64,000 bases of DNA from Myxococcales bacterium (GCA_947473045.1 CANJCO010000003.1:114116-178115); one strand, 5' to 3'. Shown: positions 27,301 through 35,746, counted from the stretch's first letter. Numbers and translations: made by a program. Notes: generated by a model from the sequence alone, not told the origin.

Positions 27301-27974
27301 CCGAGTTCGACGGCATTGGCTATCGGCTCGGAATCGCTCAGTGCGAGGCCGTTCTCGGCCACGCGCACCATCGCGCCTTCGAGATGGACGAAGCCAAACG
27401 ATTTGCGCTGTCGGCGCGGGCCGCTTTTCGCGAGCTTTCGAATCCTCGCGGAGAGGGCGCCTGCGAGCGCCTGCTCGCGATGATCGCGCTCGATCTGTCA
27501 GACACCGAGGGCGCTGCGGTTCACGCGATGGTCGCGTCGCGCGTCTACGATCGCCTGAAGGACCCGTGGGGCATCGTTGAAGGTCGTCTGCTTCTGACGC
27601 AGGTAGCCCTTGCGCGCGCGAGCGTCGCGGAGCGCACGCGGCCGCAGGAGATCGCGTCAGCCCGCAAGGCGCTCGCGGAGTGCGAAGGCATCGATGTCGA
27701 CGAAGCCGAACCGCGTCAGCACAGGCACCTGACGCTCGCGTGGCTGGCGAACGTCGAACAGCGCTGGGAAGACGCGCTTCGAGAGCTCGAGCTCGCACGC
27801 GCCGAGTTCGGCGACGGGCGCCGCACCGGCGATCACACCCCGCACTTGCTCGCGCGATTCGGGCAAATGGCGTGGACCGAGGCCGCCGCCGATCGGATTG
27901 AAGCGTGGCTGCAAGCGCTCGATCACTCCAATCCCGATGGCACTCAGTCGATGATGCTGCAGGCGCCGCGTTGA
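24381..27974 (+). CDS. Ser/Thr protein kinase-AAA ATPase-TPR multidomain regulator
   Basis: This 1197-residue protein has an N-terminal kinase domain (about 31-300: RYEVVRELGRGGMGIVY, ALKRL, catalytic H157-G-D159-LKPSNVM, and DLGLAWL in place of DFG). It is followed by a P-loop ATPase (G397EAGVGKSR, Walker B FDDLHLSS) and a long alpha-helical region with TPR-like repeats to the end. The combination resembles the PknK-type signalling ATPases that are abundant in myxobacteria. HGD for HRD and DLG for DFG are uncommon but retain the catalytic Asp, so activity is likely. ATG 24381 and 24393 are both possible starts. Upstream is the divergent MarR gene. Confidence 0.88.
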   Translation: MTGRMSQTRASDSDGTSKPPPPSEVGTILAQRYEVVRELGRGGMGIVYLCKDLSSGERVALKRLRIPDEKSGTRDEESFWFLQEARAVASLDHPAIVRARDFGQLADGTPYLVMDVLPGRSVHEWMHTTKMAWSVIWALVDQVLAGLGHAHARGVIHGDLKPSNVMLDLSTSSIPRAYILDLGLAWLRHPRHDSRLDGAPAPEGSMHSGAGTVGWVAPEQIRRAATLVGPATDLYALGCIVYRILVGREVFEGSAQDVLRAHKRTPVAALDLAPDVPADAGAFVQKLLAKKPWQRFEYAADARAAWDLVRPVDAPTLDAAFAPVRSASAKVAPLSSRPAMGTLVAAARSLAPGLLGLRQAPLVAREQERTDLWSAVVEVSAARPGTDTARRMIGMIGEAGVGKSRLAEWLFEQVHEQGVMVPLRARYGRIPTPLDGVTGAVNVHFGLEGADRATVEQTLMQRWEVEPADDGALSWVAATAEWLRPTPPGTQAPLGPTGKRFVLDTPELRWVVVQKVLERIGHERPVLLWFDDLHLSSPNTFEMLARLRKAASKLRVLIVATARSEALATDLDAALRMESMMSTWNGRLLDLKPLAQEETQALLKATLPLHHEAVAQGVAQSRGNPLFALQLLYAWAGGGYLTLEAGRYRVPADALEGRAITTADLWDERLRAVPTELRLAAYAAAALGEDIRGDVLKSLVGSLGLEPRDAVVALARAQILLQSGNDQFRWPHALLQEHLLGRLQERDDAAAVFRLAADALALHPAVGSRRIMKHRVTNLLRAADDELAARLMFNHIEGAWRRGRDTAATLRDLELLDGRVSGSTAAEYAYWRAEALRHIGKLAEAEAQAAIALEAFVAAHDKSHEGHALRLLGHIASDRGQPAHGRKLVAQSLRLFESIGDEAGVAQTKVVVGEIDYLLGDHQGARILLHDASARCSVLGDPLGRAQCLILLAMISTAGGGYRRSRELLMEARAEFDGIGYRLGIAQCEAVLGHAHHRAFEMDEAKRFALSARAAFRELSNPRGEGACERLLAMIALDLSDTEGAAVHAMVASRVYDRLKDPWGIVEGRLLLTQVALARASVAERTRPQEIASARKALAECEGIDVDEAEPRQHRHLTLAWLANVEQRWEDALRELELARAEFGDGRRTGDHTPHLLARFGQMAWTEAAADRIEAWLQALDHSNPDGTQSMMLQAPR

Positions 27975-28007
27975 CGTTTCCCTGCGTGCGGTATTAGGTT
28001 GCGCCGC

Positions 28008-28124
28008 ATGAGCACCCCCCAGGATCCCGCCAAGCGCAACAGACAGAAGGCCCGCCGCGCGAAGAAACTCGCAAATTGGCGCCAAAAGAAGGCCGCAGAA
28101 GGCACCACTCAGGCCACGAAGTGA
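28008..28124 (+). CDS. 38-residue highly basic microprotein
   Basis: A short frame with ATG at 28008 encodes 38 residues, about a third of them Lys or Arg (for example NRQKARRAKK and NWRQKK), ending in TTQATK. Its stop overlaps the GTG of the thioesterase gene (GTGA at 28121-28124), the same coupling style used by clear gene pairs in this window. It starts 33 nt after the kinase stop. No family is recognised; small basic proteins of this type may bind nucleic acid, but none is shown. Real coding is supported mainly by the overlap and composition. Confidence 0.55.
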   Translation: MSTPQDPAKRNRQKARRAKKLANWRQKKAAEGTTQATK

Positions 28125-28591
28125 CCCTGACGACGAGCGTCCAAGAAAGATACGCCCCTGCGGGTGAGTGCTTCGGCTGCGGTCCCGCCAACGCGCAGGG
28201 CCTGAAAATTCGCAGCTTCGAAGACGCCTCAGGGGCGCTCGTTTGTGACTGGACGCCGTCGCCACACCACTGCGCTTTCCCAGGCATGCTCAACGGCGGC
28301 ATCTGCGGTGCGCTGCTGGATTGTCACTCGAACTGGGCGGCTGCGATGCATCTCATGGGGCGCCTAAGCCTCAACGCGCCCCCGTGCACGGTGACTGCCG
28401 ATTTTCACGTGACGCTGCGCCGCCCGACGCCTCTCGCGCAGGCGGTCCGCCTTGAGGCCCGCGTGGTCGACGCAAGCGACGACCGCGCGACCGTCGAGGC
28501 AACCCTCAGCGCCAGCGGAAAAGTCACAGCCACGTGCCGAGGCACCTTCGTGGCCGTCAAACCAGGGCATCCAGCTTACCATCGCTGGTAG
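28121..28591 (+). CDS. Hotdog-fold thioesterase (PaaI/YigI-like)
   Basis: This 156-residue protein looks like a single-hotdog acyl-CoA thioesterase. Seen: CFGCGPANAQGLKI at the start, HHCAFPGMLNGGICGALLDCHSNWAA with the helix that carries the catalytic acidic residue, and TADFHVTLRRPTPLAQ followed by ARVVDASDDRATVEATL. GTG at 28121 gives the conserved N-terminus and overlaps the microprotein stop. Its C-terminal 35 nt overlap the convergent membrane protein gene. Substrate unknown. Confidence 0.82.
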   Translation: MTLTTSVQERYAPAGECFGCGPANAQGLKIRSFEDASGALVCDWTPSPHHCAFPGMLNGGICGALLDCHSNWAAAMHLMGRLSLNAPPCTVTADFHVTLRRPTPLAQAVRLEARVVDASDDRATVEATLSASGKVTATCRGTFVAVKPGHPAYHRW

Positions 28592-29417
28592 GCTTCAGAG
28601 GCTGACTCGTTTCGTTCGCCACGCCACCGGTGGCCGCTGCGCCCTGGTGGGCACGCGTGATGTCGGCGAAGAGGGCTTCGATGCGCGTGTCGAGCCTGGC
28701 GCGCGTGAGGACAGCGAGCGTGGACGGCGCACTGCGATAGGCATCCGCGCCCGCCGCCACTGATTGGGGCGCCGACGCCCGGGAGCGCTGCCCCTCAGCG
28801 CGCGCACGAGCGATGGCAAGCTCGACGAGCGCGCTCCAACAGCTGCGGGCAGCCGCGATGTTCGCGTGTCCGTCCACTTCATCTCGACGAAGGTCTGCGC
28901 ACTGTCTGAGGATGCCTCGAGCAGGCTCGGAGGTGGCTGACGCGGCGCCGTCGATGGCGTGCGCGATGGCGTCATCGGCGTCGATGAGCATCGGGAGCGC
29001 AACGAACACTGCGCCAACGACGACAGCGACCAATTGCAGCCCGAGGGGCGCGCCGGCGTGCATCGAGGCAACGATTGCCGCGGCCGCGCCCGCCACGGCG
29101 GTCGCAGTCACGTGCGCGATTTTGCTCGCGCGCGCTCGGACGCGCCCCCAGCGCTCGGCGTAAGCAAGCGTGACGAGCAGCGCCCCGCCACATGCGGGCG
29201 AGACGCTTCCGCCGATCGCTCCGCCCAGCGCGGCCGCGGCACCGCAAGCGACCGCAAGCGCGCAGCAGGATTCGCTTGCCGCGCAAGCCAGCGCAACGCC
29301 CAGCGACACAAGTCCAACCGCAGATCCCACCTGTCCGAGTCGGGTCGCGAGCGGGGCGAGTCCGAACGCAGCAGGTGCCGCGAGCAATATCGAGTACCTG
29401 CGCATGCTGAGCCTCAA
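28557..29417 (-). CDS. Membrane protein with Ala-rich helices, unknown function
   Basis: A 286-residue protein whose first half has several hydrophobic segments (about 5-25, 30-60, 72-90, 103-120 and 127-145) and whose second half is soluble and helical. No motif recognised. ATG at 29417 lies 3 nt after the stop of the upstream VWA gene, indicating one transcript; ATG at 29405 is an alternative. The last 35 nt overlap the thioesterase gene on the other strand. It may be an accessory to the VWA protein. Confidence 0.65.
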   Translation of the reverse strand: MRLSMRRYSILLAAPAAFGLAPLATRLGQVGSAVGLVSLGVALACAASESCCALAVACGAAAALGGAIGGSVSPACGGALLVTLAYAERWGRVRARASKIAHVTATAVAGAAAAIVASMHAGAPLGLQLVAVVVGAVFVALPMLIDADDAIAHAIDGAASATSEPARGILRQCADLRRDEVDGHANIAAARSCWSALVELAIARARAEGQRSRASAPQSVAAGADAYRSAPSTLAVLTRARLDTRIEALFADITRAHQGAAATGGVANETSQPLKPTSDGKLDALV

Positions 29418-29420
29418 CTT

Positions 29421-30845
29421 TCAGAATGCCGATCGGGACATGTTTGAGCTGTCGACCTCGTAGCCGCGTTTGGCTGCGACCTGTCCTTCGGCGCTACCGG
29501 GCGCGGCGGCAAAGTCACGACGCTGCGCGCCGTAGGATTCGAGCTGTTTCGCGAGCGCGCGAACCGCCGGCGCAGGGGCGAGGGTGGCGGCGCGTCTTAG
29601 ATCGCCGAGGTTTTGTTCGATGAGCGCGCTCGCCCTGGCCGAATCGCCGCGCGCATAAGCCTCTGTGGCTTCGAGCTCGCGCGCACTGGCGATGACGCTC
29701 ACGGCGTCGGCCATCACCGCGCGATCGATCGATGCTTCGACGCTCGTAGGGTCGCTGGTGCTTTGGAGCGATATCGCGGAGAAGCGCGCGCGTTCATCCC
29801 CGCCCGACACGCGCGTCCAGTTCGCGTCGCCGCTCAGCGCTGCGCTGCTTGCGTCGCTGATTTGCGCGCGGAGATGCACGAGGGCGCGCCGCTCGTCGCC
29901 CGCGAAGAGCGAGCCGAATTTCAGCTCCAATGTGCCATCTCCGATCAAGCGCGCGTCGGCGCCGGATGCACTCTCGAAGCGTAGTCCCTGAGGCAGTTGC
30001 AGGTGCACGACCGCGTTTTCGACGCTCGTGGCCGCCGCTTCGTCGAGCTCGCGGCGCAGAAACGAGGCAAGTGCAGATGCATCCTTCACGAAGCCAAAAT
30101 TCCCGTGGCCGGCGCGGGCGAGGCTGCTCATATAGGCTTCGTCGAAATCGAGGCCGACACCCAGCGACGAGATCGTAATCCCCTTGTCGAAGCTCGCTCG
30201 GGCGAGGGCCTCGGCCGTGGGCCGCGTCGAGTCCAGCCCGTCGCTCACGAGGACGATGCGCTGCACGCGCCGCGAGCCCGACTGCGCGAGCGCCGCAATA
30301 CCGGCCGAAAGGCCCGACGGTATCGCGGTTCCACCGCCCGCCGAGATCGCCCGAATGCGCGCGATGAGCGTGGTCCGAACCTCCCGTAGACGCGCGAGAC
30401 GCTGAACCACCGTGGCCTCGTCGGAATAGCGAACGACGGCGATTTCGTCCTCGTCGCGCATCTCGGTAACCAGCTTGATGACCGAGTCTTTGGCTTGTTC
30501 GATCTTTTCGCCCTCCATGGAGCCGCTCGTGTCGAGCACGACTGCGAGCGCCAGGGGCGCGCGGGCTTGCGCGACGTCGGAGCGATCAGCCGCCACGCGC
30601 ACCTGTGCGTATACATCCTGTGTGCTGCCGCTGAGCACCCGACGATGGCTGAGCGCGATGCTGCCATGCATCCCGGGGCCGTTGAAATTGGCTCCGTTCA
30701 GCGCATCCGCGAGGAGCGGGGGCGGAGAAACCGCCGCGACCGGCGGCGCGCGAAACAGAACGAGCCCGCCCGTGGCGAGTACGAGAGACGCAGCCGCGAG
30801 ACTGCGACGAAAGTGAGTGGTTGCGAATCGGCCGCCGGTGAACAT
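29421..30845 (-). CDS. Exported VWA-domain protein
   Basis: This 474-residue protein has a membrane/signal segment near 12-40 and then a von Willebrand A domain with a complete MIDAS metal site: DTSGSMEG near residue 110, the Thr in GGGTAIPSG, and the Asp in VLVSDGLDS. Such domains bind ligands via a divalent cation. After it the sequence is beta-rich. ATG 30845 is preceded by GGAGGGG and gives the signal; the longer frame to 30875 lacks support. It is followed 3 nt later by a membrane protein gene. Partner and role unknown. Confidence 0.85.
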   Translation of the reverse strand: MFTGGRFATTHFRRSLAAASLVLATGGLVLFRAPPVAAVSPPPLLADALNGANFNGPGMHGSIALSHRRVLSGSTQDVYAQVRVAADRSDVAQARAPLALAVVLDTSGSMEGEKIEQAKDSVIKLVTEMRDEDEIAVVRYSDEATVVQRLARLREVRTTLIARIRAISAGGGTAIPSGLSAGIAALAQSGSRRVQRIVLVSDGLDSTRPTAEALARASFDKGITISSLGVGLDFDEAYMSSLARAGHGNFGFVKDASALASFLRRELDEAAATSVENAVVHLQLPQGLRFESASGADARLIGDGTLELKFGSLFAGDERRALVHLRAQISDASSAALSGDANWTRVSGGDERARFSAISLQSTSDPTSVEASIDRAVMADAVSVIASARELEATEAYARGDSARASALIEQNLGDLRRAATLAPAPAVRALAKQLESYGAQRRDFAAAPGSAEGQVAAKRGYEVDSSNMSRSAF

Positions 30846-30979
30846 TTTTATCGACCCCTCCGCCCGCGCGCGCACGCGCCTGCGATGCCCAGGGGGGCTC
30901 GCGGCTGCGTGACTCGGCGCGGACCCATGCTCTTACGCACGGAGGTCCGAAAAGCTCTCCTGTCGGCGCGAAAAGAAGT

Positions 30980-31390
30980 CTACGCGAGCGACTTCTTCCG
31001 CCAGACCGTTCCACGCCGGGGACGACGCGGAAGGGGAGGTGGCAGGCGGCGCAGGCTGCCCCGGAGAATGAGCCGGGCAACGCTCGAAAGGGTGTCGAAC
31101 TCGAGGCCGACTGCGCGCCACTTGTCGGTCGGACGACGACCGTGTTCGACGCGACGAACCGTCGCCTCGACGTCGAACCACAGGTCGACCTCGCTCGGCG
31201 CCTTAAAGCTCACCAGCAGTTTGTCGCCGATCGACACGTCGCGGCCCGTGGCAACGAGCATCCCGGTGGATGAAACGTCGAGTGTGCGCGTACCGACGAG
31301 GCTAAAGTCGTGCTCGCGAACCACCTCGCAGCTCAGCGTGACGGCGTGACGCATGGACGTGCGAACGCCCGTAGGGACAATGTGCGACAT
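30980..31390 (-). CDS. PilZ-domain protein
   Basis: A 136-residue protein made largely of a PilZ domain, the classic c-di-GMP receptor fold. VREHDF-x-LVGTRTLDVSSTGMLV and GLEFDTLSS are the recognisable strands. The usual RxxxR motif near the start is weak, reading R-T-S-M-R. The D/NxSxxG motif is present as DVSSTG, so c-di-GMP binding is possible but not certain. ATG 31390 has GGAGG about 10 nt upstream. The C-terminus is Arg/Pro-rich. In Myxococcota such proteins often act in motility or polarity, which is not shown here. Confidence 0.8.
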   Translation of the reverse strand: MSHIVPTGVRTSMRHAVTLSCEVVREHDFSLVGTRTLDVSSTGMLVATGRDVSIGDKLLVSFKAPSEVDLWFDVEATVRRVEHGRRPTDKWRAVGLEFDTLSSVARLILRGSLRRLPPPLPRRPRRGTVWRKKSLA

Positions 31391-31440
31391 GGTGAGACCT
31401 CCAGCGCGAATGGTATGGAGGCAGCACATGCAAAGTGAAG

Positions 31441-32307
31441 TTATCGGCGGCTGCCCAACGCTCTCGTCGTGCGCGTCACCCGGGCCCACTCGCGGGTAGC
31501 GTCGAACGCGCTCGTCTCGAGGTAACCGTACGCGTCGGCGAGATCGGCGATCAGATCGAGCCGTTCGCGCAGTGTTGGCTGCGCGTCTTGTGCGAGCGCA
31601 TCGACGGCGGCCGAGCATGAAAGCGTCACCGACAAACTAAGCCGCGCCCGCGAAGCGGTGGGCGACATCGCGCCTCCCCAGTGGAGGAGGTTCGAGCTCC
31701 AGCCGAGGAGGTTGCCCGGCCGAGCGGGCAGCGCGAGCGCGTCGAGCGCATTGTGGTGCGTACTGCGCAGATCGCCGCCAAAATTCGGGTCGCGGGACGC
31801 CGGAAGCACGTGCATGCACGCCGTCTCGACGGTCACGTCCGATAGCGCGATCCAGGCGTTTATCAGCGACGGCTTGCCTCCGACGCGATTGTCCACGTAG
31901 GTGCCGCGATGCGGGACCCACCCTCTCGCGCCCTTGGTTGGAGCGATTCGCCAGGCCCAAACATCGGCCACGACCGCACACGGTGCGTCGATGATCGCGG
32001 CAACCGCCCGGCGGATGCGTTCGACCGCGAGCCACGCCTCGTCGTAGGCAAACACGAACAGGGCAGGGACGTGATCGGCCTCGAGACGCTCAATCGCATT
32101 CGCCAGCGCGGCGACCTCATCGTCGCGCAGCACCGAATCGACCGAAAACCATCCGTCTACGGCGAGCGTCTCGCGCGCGGCCGAGGGATCAACAACCGAT
32201 GGCTCCGGCCACGGTGGCGGACGCTCGACGTGGAGCTCGGGCGCGACTCGCTCGAAGTACGACGCTCGCTCAACTTTGCCGAACAGTGCGATGGCGTCGG
32301 CACGCAT
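31441..32307 (-). CDS. PhyH-like (phytanoyl-CoA dioxygenase family) oxygenase
   Basis: This 288-residue protein resembles the non-heme iron/2-oxoglutarate PhyH family: an N-terminal SVLRDDEVAALANAIERLE helix, GWVPHRGTYVDN with a candidate HxxxxD-type metal ligand pair, NAWIALSDVTVETACMHVLPASRD, and SNLLHWGG with the distal His. ATG 32307 (or a GTG at 32316) lies 31 nt after the stop of an unknown 140-residue gene. The substrate is unknown. The match is at fold level and not strong. Confidence 0.65.
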   Translation of the reverse strand: MRADAIALFGKVERASYFERVAPELHVERPPPWPEPSVVDPSAARETLAVDGWFSVDSVLRDDEVAALANAIERLEADHVPALFVFAYDEAWLAVERIRRAVAAIIDAPCAVVADVWAWRIAPTKGARGWVPHRGTYVDNRVGGKPSLINAWIALSDVTVETACMHVLPASRDPNFGGDLRSTHHNALDALALPARPGNLLGWSSNLLHWGGAMSPTASRARLSLSVTLSCSAAVDALAQDAQPTLRERLDLIADLADAYGYLETSAFDATREWARVTRTTRALGSRR

Positions 32308-32338
32308 TGCGAACACCAGTCGTTCCGCGGGTGAGCGT

Positions 32339-32761
32339 TCAGCCCATCGACACGTTGAACACGTCGCGCGTGCGCGGGTACGGGTCGTCGTTCCACTCGA
32401 CGTCGGCCAGCCCGAGACGGAAGGACGTCGTAGCTCCGTCGCCCCACGGCCACCAAAGGCCGAACACGATGAGACCCGGACAGTCGTCCGCCGAAAGCAG
32501 CATTTGCCCGGCTCGCAGGCCTCCCGTGCGCTCGGCGACCTGACGAATCTCGATGGGAGCGCGACCGAGCGTGGTGGAGGTGTACTCGACAGGAAGCGCC
32601 GCCGTCGCCGCTGCGCGTGCCTGGGCTTCGAACTCGACGGTGAACGACGACGTGATGCAAATAAAGCGGCTGTCCCAGCTCCACGCCCTCGCGGGCCACC
32701 CCGTGCGCAGGGTCGAGAACCGTTGGAAGAGCGCATCCCACGCAGGGTTGTTCCGTGTCAT
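32339..32761 (-). CDS. Hypothetical protein upstream of the PhyH-like gene
   Basis: A 140-residue soluble protein of unknown family. It is Trp-rich and Phe-rich (SWDSRFICITSSF, VFGLWWPWGDGATT), with a beta-rich look. It is followed after 31 nt by the PhyH-like gene and preceded by a small 66-residue gene, so the three are probably one operon. The frame is overlapped by a longer open frame in another phase, but the motif pattern supports this one. Confidence 0.6.
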   Translation of the reverse strand: MTRNNPAWDALFQRFSTLRTGWPARAWSWDSRFICITSSFTVEFEAQARAAATAALPVEYTSTTLGRAPIEIRQVAERTGGLRAGQMLLSADDCPGLIVFGLWWPWGDGATTSFRLGLADVEWNDDPYPRTRDVFNVSMG

Positions 32762-32798
32762 TGCGCGCGAGGGTATCGCGGTGCGAGGTGCGCCGTCA

Positions 32799-32999
32799 TC
32801 AATCTTCGGGGCCGGGCTCGCGCGGAGCGCTGGCGCTGCCTCGCGCCGGAAGGATCAGCGCGATCACGACCTCGCCGTAAAGGTTGACCTTTTCGAGCAC
32901 GCGCGCGCCGCTCAGTCCCTTTGCACGCGCGAGATCGGCGATGGCCTGCTTGAGCTGTTGCACGAGAATATTCACGCCCAAACCATAGACTGAACGCAT
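32799..32999 (-). CDS. Small hypothetical protein
   Basis: This 66-residue frame starts at ATG 32999 (a GTG at 32975 is a shorter option) and is amphipathic: NILVQQLKQAIADLARAKGL then VLEKVNLYGEVVIALILP. It ends 38 nt before the 140-residue gene on the same strand. No family recognised. Coding is suggested by position and codon use, not by a motif. Confidence 0.45.
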   Translation of the reverse strand: MRSVYGLGVNILVQQLKQAIADLARAKGLSGARVLEKVNLYGEVVIALILPARGSASAPREPGPED

Positions 33000-33082
33000 G
33001 AACAGTACAAGGGCGCCGCACGCCACAATTGTGCGAGAGCACGCGATGCGCAGCGTTTGATGCGGGCTATGGTGGCTGCATC

Positions 33083-35539
33083 ATGCGACGCCCCGAAGTT
33101 TTGGCTCCAGCAGGCGACGCAGCGTCGATGCGAGCCGCCGTGCGCGCAGGCGCAGACGCGGTTTATTTTGGCCTGAAGGGCCTCAACGCTCGCGCTCGCG
33201 CGACCAACTTCGACGAGGCGAATCTCTCAGAAACGCTCGCGATGCTTCACGACCACGGCGTTCAGGGACACGTCACGCTCAACACCCTCGTGTTCGACGA
33301 TGAGCTCGCGGTTGCGCTTCGCGCGATCGAGGCTTGCGCCAGGGCCGGTGTCGACGCGGTGATCGTTCAAGATCTCGCCGTCGCGAGCCTCGTTCGCACC
33401 CACGCCCCCACGCTCGCGATTCACGCGTCGACGCAAATGACCTGCACGGATGCCGCCTCCGTCCGATTCGCAGGGCAACTCGGCGCCCAGCGCGTCGTGC
33501 TCGCGCGAGAATTGTCGGTCGAACAAATCGCCCTCATCGCAGCCGAAACCGAGCTCGAACTCGAAGTCTTCGTCCACGGAGCGCTCTGCGTCGCGTACTC
33601 GGGGCAGTGCTTGACGAGCGAGGCGATCGGCGGCCGGAGCGCCAACCGCGGGGCCTGCGCGCAAGCCTGCCGCCTGCCGTACGAACTCGTCGTTGACGGG
33701 GTGTTGCGCGAGCTCGGAGACAAGGCCTACCTGCTGTCGCCCATGGATCTGGAGGCCAGCTCGCTCGTGCCGAGGCTCGCCGAAATCGGAGTTCGATCAC
33801 TGAAGATCGAAGGTCGCCTCAAGGGGCCTGAATACGTGTACGCCGCCACCCGACTCTACCGCGAAGCCGCTGCGGCGGCGGTGGGCGAGGCGCCGCCCCC
33901 CTCCCGCGAGCTCGTGCGATCGGCGCTCCAAACGTACACCCGCGGGTCAGGCCCGGGATTTCTCGGGGGCATCGATCACCAGCGCCTCGTCGACGGAGAG
34001 ACCTGCGATCATCGCGGCCTGCAAATCGGCACCTCGGGCGCGCAGGCCCGCGCGCGCGGCAACACTTGCGTTCAAGTCGCGCTGACGAGCCCGATCGCCC
34101 GCGGCGACGGGATTCTCTTCAGCGGAGGATTTGCGAGTGAAGGCGAGGTCGGAGGGCGCGTTTGGGAGGTGTTCGATGCGAGCGGCGGTCGCGTTGACCG
34201 GGCCGAAGCCGGCGACGTGGCCCTCGTGTGGCTTGGACCCGACAATCCACTCAGCGGCGTAGCGGTCGGTCGTAGGGTATTTCTCACGAATGACCCGCGC
34301 GCGACGGACGCAATTCAGGCCGCGATCGAGCAGGAGCGGGTGCGGGCGCCGCTGGCGATGCGCGTGCGCGGGACGCTTGGTTTCCCTCTTGAAATCGAGG
34401 CTGAGAGCCTTCGCGATGGCAGGGTCGCACGGGTCGCCACGGACACGAACGTCGAGCCCGCGCGTTCACAATTCACCGATCGCGCCGTCATCGAAGACAA
34501 GCTCGGGCGCCTCGGCGATTCGCCGTTCGCCCTCGCGGCGCTCGAAGTCGACATTCCTGAAGGCGCTTTCGTCCCCGTTTCGGCGCTCAATCGAGCGCGC
34601 CGCGAGCTTGTTTTAGCGCTGTCGCAGGAGGCGCGGCGCAAACACCCGTTCGTTCCCGAGGCGGCGCCCCCAACTTCGATCGCCCACATCGACGCGCCGC
34701 CCGCGGGGCTGTTTGTTCTGTGTCGTTCGCTCGAGCAGGCCGAGGCAGCGGTGCGCGCAGGCGCAGACGGCGTCATTCTCGACTTTCTCGAACTCGTCGG
34801 AACGGGCGCCGCCGTGCGCGCTCTTCGCGCCGCAGGGAGCGCCCACATCACCCTTGCCCCGCCGCGCGTACGCAAGCCGGCCGAGGAAAAAATCGACCGA
34901 TTCCTCGAGTCTCTCGAGCCTGACGCGTTGCTCGTGCGCGGCCTCGGTGCGCTCGGAGAAGGTTCACGATTCGCACGCGTCGGCGATTTTTCACTCAACG
35001 TGACCAACGCTGTGACCGCCCGAATGGTGCTCGCGCGCGGACTCATCGCGTTTACTCCGTCGTTCGATCTCGACGCGACCCAGCTCGAACGCCTGCTCGC
35101 AACAGAGCTCGGGCCGTTTGCAGAGGTGGTCGTGCATCACCCGATGCCGCTGTTTTACAACGAGCATTGCCTGTTCGCGGCGCTCCTGTCGAACGGCGCC
35201 GACCACAGGACGTGCGGTCGCCCCTGCGACACGCACACGCTCGCGCTGCGCGACCGGGCTGGCATGGACCATCCGGTCGTGGCCGACGTGGGCTGTCGCA
35301 ATACGGTCTTTCACGCACGCTCGCAGAGCGCTGCGTCGCTCATGCCAATTCTGCAGCGGCGCGGCGTTCGGCGCTATCGCATCGAGCTCGTGAGGGAGTC
35401 GCCCGACGAGACCGCAAAGCTCGTCGAGACCTATCGCGCGCTCATCACAGGCGCCGCGACCGCCGAAGAGGCATGGCGCACGCTGCGCGCGGATGGCGGC
35501 TACGGCGTCGTCCGCGGCTCCCTACGCGTTCTGCAGTAG
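33083..35539 (+). CDS. U32-family peptidase (DUF3656-containing, RlhA-like)
   Basis: A long 818-residue U32 protein. The start matches the family (PEVLAPAGDAASMRAAVRAGADAVYFGLKGLNARA) and the U32 signature is present as EVFVHGALCVAYSGQC followed by TSEAIGGRSANRGACAQACR. Four such cysteines bind an Fe-S cluster or metal. In RlhA this family hydroxylates C2501 of 23S rRNA; related members modify tRNA. A second U32-like half lies past about residue 560 (AAVRAGADGVIL), and a further Cys cluster (RTCGRPC) is near 715. ATG at 33083 was chosen at the conserved RRPEVLAPAG. The exact substrate is not determined. Confidence 0.85.
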   Translation: MRRPEVLAPAGDAASMRAAVRAGADAVYFGLKGLNARARATNFDEANLSETLAMLHDHGVQGHVTLNTLVFDDELAVALRAIEACARAGVDAVIVQDLAVASLVRTHAPTLAIHASTQMTCTDAASVRFAGQLGAQRVVLARELSVEQIALIAAETELELEVFVHGALCVAYSGQCLTSEAIGGRSANRGACAQACRLPYELVVDGVLRELGDKAYLLSPMDLEASSLVPRLAEIGVRSLKIEGRLKGPEYVYAATRLYREAAAAAVGEAPPPSRELVRSALQTYTRGSGPGFLGGIDHQRLVDGETCDHRGLQIGTSGAQARARGNTCVQVALTSPIARGDGILFSGGFASEGEVGGRVWEVFDASGGRVDRAEAGDVALVWLGPDNPLSGVAVGRRVFLTNDPRATDAIQAAIEQERVRAPLAMRVRGTLGFPLEIEAESLRDGRVARVATDTNVEPARSQFTDRAVIEDKLGRLGDSPFALAALEVDIPEGAFVPVSALNRARRELVLALSQEARRKHPFVPEAAPPTSIAHIDAPPAGLFVLCRSLEQAEAAVRAGADGVILDFLELVGTGAAVRALRAAGSAHITLAPPRVRKPAEEKIDRFLESLEPDALLVRGLGALGEGSRFARVGDFSLNVTNAVTARMVLARGLIAFTPSFDLDATQLERLLATELGPFAEVVVHHPMPLFYNEHCLFAALLSNGADHRTCGRPCDTHTLALRDRAGMDHPVVADVGCRNTVFHARSQSAASLMPILQRRGVRRYRIELVRESPDETAKLVETYRALITGAATAEEAWRTLRADGGYGVVRGSLRVLQ

Positions 35540-35660
35540 GCGCAAGGCGAAGGCGCGTGGACGGGCCTCTGCCACGCGGCTGCCGGGCTCGGCTACCATC
35601 GGTGGCGTAATGCGGCCGGCCAGTAGCCGGGAGTCGCCCGCGCCAGGGCTGCGGCGCACG

Positions 35661-35705
35661 AAAAAAAAACCCGAAGTGCTCGCCCCTGGGGGAAAGCGCT
35701 TCGGG
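35661..35705 (-). terminator. Intrinsic terminator of the tRNA transcript
   Basis: On the minus strand a hairpin with an 11-bp stem (left arm 35695-35705, right arm 35670-35680, one G-U pair) is followed by nine U residues (35661-35669). It lies 42 nt past the end of tRNA-Glu. The same hairpin followed by CTTTT on the plus strand could also terminate the U32 message. Confidence 0.85.
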
Positions 35706-35746
35706 CTTTTGAACGAGGAGATCTCACGCTCCTCGTAAGTGGGTAG

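Noticed and set aside
28557..28591. Equal 35-nt convergent overlaps here and at 62468-62502
   Set aside because: The same length at two unrelated gene pairs is most likely chance; sequences do not match.
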